A DNA stretch of 13,092 nt from Candidatus Rifleibacteriota bacterium. GTDB taxonomy: Bacteria; UBP17; UBA6191; JACPRK01. Positions 7,327 through 12,888 of the stretch are shown piece after piece. The notes beneath the pieces were generated by a model. That model was not told the origin of the DNA. It did no database searches and saw only the letters and a program-made list of their open reading frames with translations. The position numbers and the translations under genes were made by a program. Positions within the stretch are counted from its first letter, which is position 1, and each line of letters opens with the position of its first letter. Where the stretch lies: assembly GCA_016213865.1 (NCBI GenBank), contig JACQZL010000272.1, forward strand, positions 1 through 13,092, in the 5' to 3' direction.

Positions 7327-7403
7327 CCACTCACGGTCCCTCTTTCTATGAGGCTCCGTGTCGAAAAGTCAAGCCAGGGCAGTCCCAGCAGGCGTGGGAC
7401 CAC
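7327..7403 (+). repeat. Dispersed repeat A, copy A1
   Basis: This 77-bp block, from CCACTCACGG to GTGGGACCAC, matches the reverse complement of 11718-11796 at about 66 of 77 aligned positions plus one 2-nt gap (about 86%). The most conserved parts are AGTCAAGCCAGGGC-type sequence in the middle and GCGTGGGACCAC at the end. The end can fold: GTCCCA (7382-7387) pairs with TGGGAC (7395-7400). It does not overlap a gene. The two copies have sharp shared ends, which suggests a small mobile or REP-like element. Confidence 0.65.
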
Positions 7404-7483
7404 CTGCTTGACACGCACCCAGCCCGGGGCGGAGCGGCGCCCTCACCGGGGTAGGGCGATGGGCCAATCGGCTACAATCATGC

Positions 7484-7589
7484 GGTACTCCGCCCACGCC
7501 GGCCGCCTCGAGCGACGCTGCCCGCCACACCCTCGCAGGCCGGCAAGGCCAGGCGACCGGTCCGTCCCGGTCGGTGCTCCCGGAGTACC
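7484..7589. repeat. Long-range inverted repeat GGTACTCCG / CGGAGTACC
   Basis: Perfect 9-bp arms lie at 7484-7492 and 7581-7589, with outer CATGCG and CGCATG words partly extending the pairing. The enclosed 88 bp are GC-rich. It could fold as an RNA domain upstream of the DUF3592-like gene or mark a small inserted element. A TACAAT hexamer at 7473-7478 lies just before it. Confidence 0.35.
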
Positions 7590-7595
7590 ACCCGC

Positions 7596-7721
7596 ATGAG
7601 CTTCCAACCGATGCTGTCGCAAGCAGTCTCCAAGGCGGCCGCCCTGGCCGCGTGTGATGCCTTGCAGCGCGATTGCCACTCCTCGGTACGGTTCCGCACG
7701 GACCCGGCCTTGCCCGTCTGA
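7596..7721 (+). CDS. Possible 41-aa small protein or leader peptide
   Basis: ATG 7596 to TGA 7721 encodes MSFQPMLSQAVSKAAALAAC and then DALQRDCHSSVRFRTDPALPV, a short Ala-rich stretch that could be an amphipathic helix with two Cys. GGAG lies about 10 nt upstream, and the frame ends 25 nt before the DUF3592-like gene. No family is recognised. Short open frames are common in GC-rich DNA, so this is speculative. Confidence 0.2.
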   Translation: MSFQPMLSQAVSKAAALAACDALQRDCHSSVRFRTDPALPV

Positions 7722-7746
7722 AAGCAGAGACCCCCGGAGTCCCCCC

Positions 7747-8643
7747 ATGAGCGTTGATGCATCCTTGCCAGATCCAGGCCCGCCGCCACGGCAGGTCCCG
7801 ACCCCGGTCCAGATATCGCTCTTGTTCGGCGGACTGTTGAACTTGTTCGGCTGGCTCTTCTTGCTGGTCGGCCTCGTCTTCGTCTCCATCTTCGCCGTGC
7901 AAGCGGATGGCTGGTCGCTCTGGCTGGCAGGTGCGGAGACAGACCTGGTCGACGGGACTGTCACGGCCGCCAACGGCACCGGTTGGCGGGAGGGCGGCAA
8001 GGGCAAACGTGCAGTCCCTGTGAAACGGTTCGCCTTCGAGTTCGCCGACAGTACCGGCACGCGCAGGTCCGGGATCTCCTTCGCCGCACGGCTCGACGTC
8101 AGACCCGGCCAGCCGGTGAAGGTCGAGGTCCCACGCGAGCGGCCGGAGCGGGCCTGCATCGCCGGGATGCGGCGCGCGGTGCTGCCGTCCGCCGCTCTGC
8201 TGGTGCTGCTGGCGCCTCTCGTCGCGGCCGGCCTGACTCTGGCCGGGCTCCGGGGCGGCCGCCGTGCGTGCCGGCTGCTGGCTTTCGGGCATGCGACGAC
8301 CTGCGTCCTTGTCGAGAAGGCACCCACGAGGTCGCGCATCAACAACCGTCCGGTCCTGCGGCTGATCTTCGAGTTCGACGCCCGGGACGGCCGGAGACGC
8401 CGCGTCGCGGCGCTCACGCACCGGCCCGAACTGCTCGAGAGCGAGGGACGCGGGCTGGTGTTCTACGACCCCTGGGCAGCCGACAATGCCGTGGTGCTCC
8501 AGGGTTTGCCTGGTCACCCGCAGTGGGCGGCCGACCGGAGCTTCCGGCTCGGCTCGCCTGCGCACCCGTGGCAAGTCGCCATCCTCCCGGTGCTGAACCT
8601 GCTGGGCTACGGAACCTTGGCGCTCTACCTGAAACTGGCCTGA
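7747..8643 (+). CDS. Membrane protein with two DUF3592-like modules
   Basis: This 298-residue protein has three predicted membrane segments at about 22-51, 143-168 and 275-297. Between them lie two similar beta-rich modules. Module 1 (about 66-132) contains VDGTVTAA, KRFAFEFADSTGTR and DVRPGQPVKVEV. Module 2 (about 180-253) contains GHATTCVLVEKA, LRLIFEFDARDGR and GLVFYDPWAADNAVV. The second fits the DUF3592 pattern, in which a strand pair ends in V.YDP..P..A. The arrangement suggests an internal duplication. DUF3592 has no fixed biochemical role. Start ATG 7747 has GGAG at 7736-7739, 7 nt upstream. The DUF2723-like gene follows on the same strand after 116 bp and may be co-transcribed or have its own promoter. 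Confidence 0.75.
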   Translation: MSVDASLPDPGPPPRQVPTPVQISLLFGGLLNLFGWLFLLVGLVFVSIFAVQADGWSLWLAGAETDLVDGTVTAANGTGWREGGKGKRAVPVKRFAFEFADSTGTRRSGISFAARLDVRPGQPVKVEVPRERPERACIAGMRRAVLPSAALLVLLAPLVAAGLTLAGLRGGRRACRLLAFGHATTCVLVEKAPTRSRINNRPVLRLIFEFDARDGRRRRVAALTHRPELLESEGRGLVFYDPWAADNAVVLQGLPGHPQWAADRSFRLGSPAHPWQVAILPVLNLLGYGTLALYLKLA

Positions 8644-8720
8644 CGACTCCCTCACTCACCAGCATCCTCAGCAGCGAAGCCTCCCATCTGTCTGCATTGC
8701 TCCCGGGAGAGTCCTCGGCC

Positions 8721-8750
8721 TTGCGGCCCCAGGAGGCCGGCTGGCATACT
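8721..8750 (+). promoter_or_regulatory. Possible near-leaderless promoter of the DUF2723-like gene
   Basis: TTGCGG (8721-8726), an 18-nt spacer and CATACT (8745-8750) lie just before ATG 8760. Transcription would begin within a few bases of the start codon. AGGAGG at 8731-8736 is about 23 nt from the ATG, too far to act as its Shine-Dalgarno site. A near-leaderless message is one way to reconcile these facts. Confidence 0.35.
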
Positions 8751-8759
8751 CGCCGTTCG

Positions 8760-10613
8760 ATGGGAAGGCGGAAACGGGAGGAGTCCAGGAGGCTCACAGC
8801 CACCAGCGGCGAGCGGCGGGGGGCCGGCGAGGCGTGCTCCGAGCCCGGCCGACACCCTGGCCCGTCCGCGTTCCTTGCCGTGCTGGTGTTGCTCGGCGTG
8901 GGGGCGGTCTACGCCCGCACCGCCTGCGCCACGCTCGTCTCCTACAGCGACTCGGCGGAGCTGGTCACGGCCTCCTACACCCTGGGCGTGCCCCATGCTC
9001 CCGGCTACCCCCTGTGCATGATGCTGGGCAAGCTGTGGGCCTGTCTGCTGCCGGGGGACGTCACCCACCGCTACAGCCTGCTCTGCGGGTTGCTGGGGAG
9101 CCTCACAGCCTCGGTGGTGTTCCTGTTGGTACTGCGACTGACCGCCTCCGCTGGCGCCGCGTTCGGCGCCGCCTTCACTCTGGCGTTCTCCTATCACTTC
9201 TGGCTCTACGGCCTTGTCCCGGAGGTGTCGGTCCTGCATGCCCTCTTCGTGGCTCTCGTGCTGGGCGCGGCTCTGGCGAAGGGCCCCGGGGCCCCCCTGT
9301 CGTCCGGGCGGCTGGGCCTGCTCGCGTTCCTCTACGGCCTGAGCCTGACGCACCATCACATCATGGTCCTCGCCGCGCCGGCCCTGGCCGTCTACCTCTG
9401 GAGCCTGCCCCGGGAGAGCGTCCCGTCCCCACGGAGCTGGCTCCGGGCCGGCGGCTGCTTCCTCGCGGGGCTCCTCCCCTACCTGTACGTCCCCCTGGCC
9501 GCCGCGGCCGGCCCCGCGATCGACAGCTTCCGCGGCGGGGGGATGCTGGCTCTTCTGGCCTTCATCGCCCGCCGGAGCTACGGAACGCTCCAGCTCACGC
9601 CGCAGTTCGCCGACTTCTCGGCCGACATTGCCTGGCAGCTCCTGCGGTTCTATGCTCAATGCCTGCTCGACAGCTTCGGCGCCGCCGGGCTGCTGCTGGG
9701 CCTGGCGGGGACGCTATGGCTGTGGCGCATGGCCCGTCGGGAGCTCGTGCTGCTCGGGCTGTTCCTCGTGCTCACGGGCCCGTTCTTCACGGTGCTGACG
9801 CGGGCGGTACCGGCGGCGATCTCGACGAAGGCCATGCTGGAGAAGTACGTCGTCGGCTCGTTCGTGGTCTTCGCGATACTGGTGGGTTGCGGGCTGGCCG
9901 GATTGCTCGGTGCGCTGGCAGGCCCGGCCGCGCGCCGCTCCCGGGCACGGGCCGCCGCGGCGCGGCTGGGCGCCGTGGCCGCTGCCGTGGTCCTGCCGGG
10001 CTGGCTGGCCTTCGGCAACGCAGCCTCGGTCGACAAGAGCGACTTCCGGATTTCCAGGATGTATGCCGAGGATCTCTTCAGGTGCGTCCCGTCCGGCGCC
10101 CTCTTGCTGGTCAAGGGCGACAGCAGCCTCTTTGGCAGCCTCTACCTGCAACTCGTGGAAGGCCGGAGGCCCGACGTCCGGGTTCTGAACGTGAGCGAGA
10201 CGGACGTGCCGCGTCTTCTGGCTAGCGAGTTCGGCAGGAGGCCCGTGTGTGAGGTGGGAATCCCCGGGGGTATGCTTGCCGGCTTCGGGCTGGCGGACAA
10301 CCCGTTCGGCCTGGCCCCTCGGGGTCTGACGTTCCAGGTGGTCGCGCCCGGGGCGGCCACCGAAGACGACGAATCCCTGTGGAATTCGTTCGCCTACCAG
10401 GGCCGTCCCGATACCGGCGAGGTCCGGGATCTGTACGCCAAGGAAACGCTGTGGTTCTATGCCGCGGCGCGATTCAACAAGGCGGTGACGCTGGAGCGGG
10501 CGGGCCGGGTCCGGGAGGCCTGTGAGCAGCTCCGCAAGGCCCTCGTCATCGATCCGGACTTCCCGGAAGCCCGGGCCTTCCTCCAGCGGTTGCCGGCACC
10601 GGGCGACTCGTAG
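8760..10613 (+). CDS. DUF2723 (TMEM260/GT117-like) membrane glycosyltransferase with C-terminal TPR
   Basis: This is an integral membrane protein of 617 residues. After a basic N-terminus (1-33) comes TM1 (about 36-52), then the hallmark loop SYSDSAELVTASYTLGVPHA with PGYPL at 61-85. D64 and E67 sit where GT-C enzymes keep their catalytic acid. About nine further hydrophobic segments run to about 416 (near 105-126, 133-150, 155-173, 186-212, 232-250, 305-322, 329-348, 365-388, 402-418). A soluble extracytoplasmic part follows, ending in a TPR-like helix pair (about 565-612: AARFNKAVTLERAG, EACEQLRKALVIDPDFPEA). DUF2723 proteins are lipid-sugar-dependent glycosyltransferases; eukaryotic TMEM260 is an O-mannosyltransferase. 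Donor and acceptor here are unknown. Start: ATG 8760 opens the basic N-terminus, but no ribosome binding site is well placed, so it is somewhat uncertain. Confidence 0.82.
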   Translation: MGRRKREESRRLTATSGERRGAGEACSEPGRHPGPSAFLAVLVLLGVGAVYARTACATLVSYSDSAELVTASYTLGVPHAPGYPLCMMLGKLWACLLPGDVTHRYSLLCGLLGSLTASVVFLLVLRLTASAGAAFGAAFTLAFSYHFWLYGLVPEVSVLHALFVALVLGAALAKGPGAPLSSGRLGLLAFLYGLSLTHHHIMVLAAPALAVYLWSLPRESVPSPRSWLRAGGCFLAGLLPYLYVPLAAAAGPAIDSFRGGGMLALLAFIARRSYGTLQLTPQFADFSADIAWQLLRFYAQCLLDSFGAAGLLLGLAGTLWLWRMARRELVLLGLFLVLTGPFFTVLTRAVPAAISTKAMLEKYVVGSFVVFAILVGCGLAGLLGALAGPAARRSRARAAAARLGAVAAAVVLPGWLAFGNAASVDKSDFRISRMYAEDLFRCVPSGALLLVKGDSSLFGSLYLQLVEGRRPDVRVLNVSETDVPRLLASEFGRRPVCEVGIPGGMLAGFGLADNPFGLAPRGLTFQVVAPGAATEDDESLWNSFAYQGRPDTGEVRDLYAKETLWFYAAARFNKAVTLERAGRVREACEQLRKALVIDPDFPEARAFLQRLPAPGDS

Positions 10614-10687
10614 AGCGTTTCCAAATCAACATGAGGCATGACGCTTCCCCGTCCTCTGCGCCGTCATCGAAGCTACCCGGGGGCCAC

Positions 10688-10752
10688 TCTCGGTCGGATT
10701 GAGAAGAAGTCTCGGTTTCGTTCTCGGTGGCGTACAGGCCCGGGATGCCAGG
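10688..10752 (+). repeat. Dispersed repeat B, copy 2
   Basis: The core 10688-10716 matches 283-311 at 25 of 29 positions. CCGGGATGCCAGG-type sequence follows in both copies. The palindrome here is imperfect (TGAGA-N5-TCTCG, 10700-10714). It lies between two convergent gene ends, where no promoter is expected, which supports a repeat family rather than an operator. Confidence 0.5.
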
Positions 10753-10767
10753 GAGCCTCCCGCTGTC

Positions 10768-10804
10768 GTGGAGCCGGGGGGAAAGGGGGTGCGAACCGCT
10801 CCAC
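10768..10804. terminator. 7-bp inverted repeat just after the otsB stop codon
   Basis: GTGGAGC (10768-10774) and GCTCCAC (10798-10804) are exact complements around a 23-nt loop, 1 bp beyond the otsB stop on the minus strand. There is no T-tract. It may mark transcript ends of the convergent DUF2723-like and otsB genes. Confidence 0.3.
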
Positions 10805-10805
10805 T

Positions 10806-11660
10806 TCAGACCGCGGATGCGGAGTCGGCGAGCGCCTGCAGGAGGCGGCGCACGGCTCGGTGGTGGCGGAGATTGTAGTGAGCCTTCGAAGGACGGGAGC
10901 CGACGTGTAACGATACGGCACCCCGCGGCAACGCGGCGAACAGGTTCTCGTCGGTCTCGTCGTCGCCCGCTGCAATGACGAACGCCCCGGGCGCGGCCCC
11001 GCAGACCGCCGCCGTCACGGTGCCCTTGTGGACGCCGCGCGGCTGCAGTTCCACGACCTTGTTCCCCGCCAGCACCGCCACGGGTGCGTTGCCGAGGGCG
11101 TGCGCGAGGTCGAGCTTCAGCTCTCGCGCCTGCCGCTCGCCAGACTCGGGGTCGCACCTGCGGTAGTGCCAGGCCAGGGAGGCTGTCTTCTGCTCGATGA
11201 AGGAGCCGGGAGTGCACGAGACGAACTGCTCGAGGACCGAGAGCGCCCGGGCCTGCCAGGAGGACTCGACGGTCGCGGCAAGCCGCCAGTCTCCGCCGCA
11301 CAGGCGGGACCAGAGGCCGTGCTCGGCGTGCAGCCCGAGCGGGAGCGCTCCGAGCCAGTCCTCGAGGTTCTGGCGCGGACGGCCGCTTACGACGTGGACT
11401 TCGAAGCGAGGCGCGGCGGCAAGCGCGCGCAGCAACTCGATCAGGGCCGCGTCGGGACGCGCCAGCTCCGGCCGCGCCGCGAAGGGGACCAGGGTCCCGT
11501 CGTAGTCGAGCAGCAACAGGACGTGTTCGGCGGCCGCGGCCCGCTGGAGGAGCGCTCGCTTCTCGTTGCGCCCCAGGGAGCGCGGCAGGTTGGAGGCGAG
11601 GGCTTCGTCGACCCGGGACGATGCGGGCATGGGTTTGGAGTCGATTGATTGACGGCCCAT
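10806..11660 (-). CDS. otsB: Trehalose-6-phosphate phosphatase
   Basis: This HAD-superfamily phosphatase of 284 residues removes phosphate from trehalose 6-phosphate, the last step of the OtsA-OtsB route to trehalose, in the cytoplasm. All family landmarks are visible: HAD motif I LDYDGTL with nucleophile D52 and acid/base D54; motif II VVSGR (S92-R94); the cap-side HAEHG (111-115) and EQK (156-158) substrate motifs; GNKVVELQPRGVHKG (199-213) with the motif III Lys; and motif IV GDDETDE (232-238) with Mg-binding aspartates. Length is typical of bacterial OtsB. Start ATG 11660 has AGGTGA about 11 nt upstream. An in-frame ATG at 11630 also precedes the conserved domain. No otsA (GT20 synthase) is in the window. 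The gene is convergent with the DUF2723-like gene. Its TATAAT box lies immediately beyond repeat A2. Confidence 0.93.
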   Translation of the reverse strand: MGRQSIDSKPMPASSRVDEALASNLPRSLGRNEKRALLQRAAAAEHVLLLLDYDGTLVPFAARPELARPDAALIELLRALAAAPRFEVHVVSGRPRQNLEDWLGALPLGLHAEHGLWSRLCGGDWRLAATVESSWQARALSVLEQFVSCTPGSFIEQKTASLAWHYRRCDPESGERQARELKLDLAHALGNAPVAVLAGNKVVELQPRGVHKGTVTAAVCGAAPGAFVIAAGDDETDENLFAALPRGAVSLHVGSRPSKAHYNLRHHRAVRRLLQALADSASAV

Positions 11661-11692
11661 CCGGGGTTCTTCACCTGCCGCGGCAGCTCTCG

Positions 11693-11698
11693 ATTATA
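11693..11698 (-). promoter_or_regulatory. Putative -10 box of otsB
   Basis: A perfect TATAAT on the minus strand lies 32 nt upstream of the otsB ATG. The -35 region is poor and falls near the end of dispersed repeat A2 (11718-11796), so arrival of the repeat may have changed the upstream half of this promoter. Confidence 0.45.
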
Positions 11699-11717
11699 CA
11701 CGGTAGGTGCGCTGCTC

Positions 11718-11796
11718 GTGGTCCCACGCTTGGTGGGAACGCCCTGGCTTGACTCTTCAACACACAGAGCCACAGAGGAAGAGAGACCGTGAGTGG
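11718..11796 (-). repeat. Dispersed repeat A, copy A2, at the HEPN breakpoint
   Basis: This 79-bp block runs from CCACTCACGG (minus strand, 11796) to GTGGGACCAC (11718), about 86% identical to copy A1 at 7327-7403 in opposite orientation. Its end folds as TCCCAC-CAAGC-GTGGGA. The left end coincides exactly with the point where the HEPN reading frame stops resembling the family. This suggests the element inserted into, or recombined at, the 3' part of the HEPN gene. Confidence 0.65.
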
Positions 11797-12086
11797 TCCA
11801 GGTACGCTGCATCAGCCTGGCGATCTGAGCCGAGGCTCTCGGGAAGAGCCATGAGGGTCCGATAGTGGTGAAGCTCCCGGACAGGGCGAAAGCCGGACGC
11901 GTACAACCGAACGGTACACAGTTACAGTACGGCGTTGTAGCCAATGCCCAGGCTCCAGTCGACATTCTGCACGCTGGTGGCCACCTCCAGATCGCGATCC
12001 ACCAGGTCGAGAAGTTGCGCTACCTGGACGGCTGTCGTTTCGTGAGCGACCAGCCGGCCGTTCTCACTCCACTGCTTCAAGCTCAC
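11796..12086 (-). pseudogene. HEPN-domain protein (MNT partner), nonsense-mutated and 3'-truncated
   Basis: The frame starts at GTG 12086-12084, preceded by GGAGGT, and overlaps the nucleotidyltransferase by 23 bp, the usual coupled layout of MNT/HEPN pairs. Codons 1-54 read VSLKQWSENGRLVAHETTA, then QVAQLLDLVDRDLEVA and WSLGIGYNAVL. A TAA (11924-11922) then stands where relatives have Gln (YNAxLQL), consistent with CAA to TAA. The same frame goes on with RLYASGFRPVRELHHYRTLM and ALPESLG, ending AAYLD at 11796. There repeat A2 begins and family resemblance ends. About 97 codons remain of a usual 125-135, and the C-terminal helix carrying the Arg/Asn/Tyr-rich catalytic motif is missing. Intact HEPN partners act as RNase toxins or as targets of the nucleotidyltransferase. 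This copy should be inactive. Confidence 0.78.
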
Positions 12087-12648
12087 GAGGACCTCCGATG
12101 ATGAAGTGCTTCGGCCTGGACAGCACCTGCATGATGAAGGGGTCTCCCTGGGCACGCCGGTTCTCGAATTCGGCAGGCTCCATCACGACGGCGTTGACCT
12201 CGCGGCCAATCCTGTCCGAGCTTCCCATCAGACGACGAGAGACCTCTCGGAGCCCGAGCCGACCGATCACCATCAAGTCGAGATCGCTCGAGGCCCGCTC
12301 TTCGCGGCTCGCCATCGAACCAAAGACGAAGGCAACCCGAATAGCGGCCCCAGCCAGTGCTTCTCGAAGGACGTCCCCCAGACCAGCAGTCTTCAGCACG
12401 ACACTCCGAAGGTCCGCGTACAGCGGATGGTCGTGGTTGGCAGTGTAGTAGAGCCGGTTCCCGTCCCGTCTGGCCAACACCAGGTCCATGGCCGCGAGCT
12501 TCCTGAGTTCCTCTCGCACTGCCCCCACGGTGAGACCAGCCCCACGTTCGATGGCACGAACGTGGAGTTCAGTCCGGTTCAGTCCGAACAGGAGACGCAA
12601 GACGGCGGCCCGAGTCCTGGACAGGAAGAGTTGGTCGAGTGAGGCCAT
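12064..12648 (-). CDS. MNT-type nucleotidyltransferase with N-terminal winged helix (antitoxin-like)
   Basis: This protein has 194 residues. Residues 1-75 form an ArsR-like winged helix (TRAAVLRLLFG, GLTVGAVREELRKLAAMDLV, NRLYYTAN). Residues 95-190 form a minimal nucleotidyltransferase with AFVFGSMASREE, where G110-S111 begin the loop, and SSDLDLMVIG, where D122 and D124 bind metal. Helix LGLREVSRRL and REVNAVV follow; the third acidic site is N152, as I recall for this HTH-fused subgroup. Relatives sit beside a HEPN gene and act as antitoxins by AMPylating it or as autoregulators. Here the HEPN gene overlaps the end of this one but is broken. The frame is intact, so the protein may persist as a repressor or for neutralising other HEPN toxins. 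The start has no Shine-Dalgarno site and lies about 13 nt after a TATACT box, so it may be near-leaderless. Confidence 0.87.
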   Translation of the reverse strand: MASLDQLFLSRTRAAVLRLLFGLNRTELHVRAIERGAGLTVGAVREELRKLAAMDLVLARRDGNRLYYTANHDHPLYADLRSVVLKTAGLGDVLREALAGAAIRVAFVFGSMASREERASSDLDLMVIGRLGLREVSRRLMGSSDRIGREVNAVVMEPAEFENRRAQGDPFIMQVLSRPKHFIIGGPRELEAVE

Positions 12649-12661
12649 GTCGTACAGCTAC

Positions 12662-12690
12662 AGTATACACTTGAATAGTCAAGATGCTCA
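12662..12690 (-). promoter_or_regulatory. Promoter with internal palindrome upstream of the MNT gene
   Basis: TATACT (minus strand, 12667-12662) lies 13 nt before the ATG. The hexamer 17 nt further up is weak (TGAGCA). In the spacer sits a perfect palindrome, CTTGA-N4-TCAAG (12670-12683). This position is ideal for a repressor, and the encoded winged helix is an obvious candidate for autoregulation. That is inference. Confidence 0.45.
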
Positions 12691-12744
12691 ATGTGGGTGA
12701 GAACTCACCGGGGGCATCCCTGGATCATGGGGGACTCGGTGGTG

Positions 12745-12762
12745 GCCGGTCTCCAGACCGGC
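12745..12762. repeat. Strong hairpin GCCGGTC-TCCA-GACCGGC
   Basis: Perfect 7-bp arms close a TCCA loop between the MNT promoter and the end of the rightmost gene. The look is that of a REP-like extragenic palindrome. It could help end the transcript that enters from the right. Confidence 0.45.
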
Positions 12763-12806
12763 ACCGACCAAATCCGAGAGCCTGGGCCGCACAGTCCGCG
12801 CCGTAG

Positions 12807-12827
12807 GGGCGGGGTTCGCCCCCGCCC
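12807..12827. terminator. Perfect 8-bp GC hairpin downstream of the rightmost gene
   Basis: GGGCGGGG (12807-12814), a TTCGC loop and CCCCGCCC (12820-12827) form a very stable stem 62 bp after the stop of the minus-strand gene. Read on the minus strand no T-run follows the stem; on the plus strand AAAA follows. It may be a terminator or RNA-stabilising stem, or a member of a genome-wide palindromic repeat. Confidence 0.4.
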
Positions 12828-12888
12828 AAAAGCCTGGCCCAGAGCGGGCGGGGACAAGTCCCATGGCCCTGCCCGCCTCGGCCGGACC

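Larger units (their letters stand above)
7036..7746. other. 711-bp divergent spacer: promoter, repeat, inverted repeats, no clear gene
   Basis: This spacer holds the ClC promoter (7127-7155), an operator-like inverted repeat (7103-7118), a purine-rich ACACAGAG-type tandem tract (about 7213-7236), dispersed repeat copy A1 (7327-7403), a long-range inverted repeat (7484-7589) and one small open frame (7596-7721). Longer open frames crossing it have low-complexity translations and are not supported. Confidence 0.6.

Noticed and set aside
6238..7599. 453-codon plus-strand frame opposite the ClC start and across the spacer
   Set aside because: Antisense to the ClC N-terminus and crosses its promoter and repeat A1; low-complexity translation.
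7369..8655. 428-codon minus-strand frame opposite the DUF3592-like gene
   Set aside because: Gln/Pro/Arg-rich shadow with no recognisable fold; the plus-strand frame has membrane helices and a ribosome binding site.
7983..8759. N-terminal extension of the DUF2723 frame back to 7983
   Set aside because: It would overlap most of the DUF3592-like gene and adds an Arg-rich, structureless region; the protein plausibly begins at ATG 8760.
8834..10225. 463-codon plus-strand frame inside the DUF2723-like gene
   Set aside because: Out-of-frame shadow; Arg/Pro/Gly-rich with none of the hydrophobic segments of the real frame.
10638..10910. 90-codon plus-strand frame between the DUF2723-like gene and otsB
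   Set aside because: It runs through repeat B2 and into antisense otsB; Arg-rich translation without a ribosome binding site.
11922..12155. HEPN frame taken from the upstream ATG at 12155
   Set aside because: The first 23 codons only overlap the MNT gene and resemble nothing; GTG 12086 has GGAGGT upstream and starts at the family's usual N-terminus.
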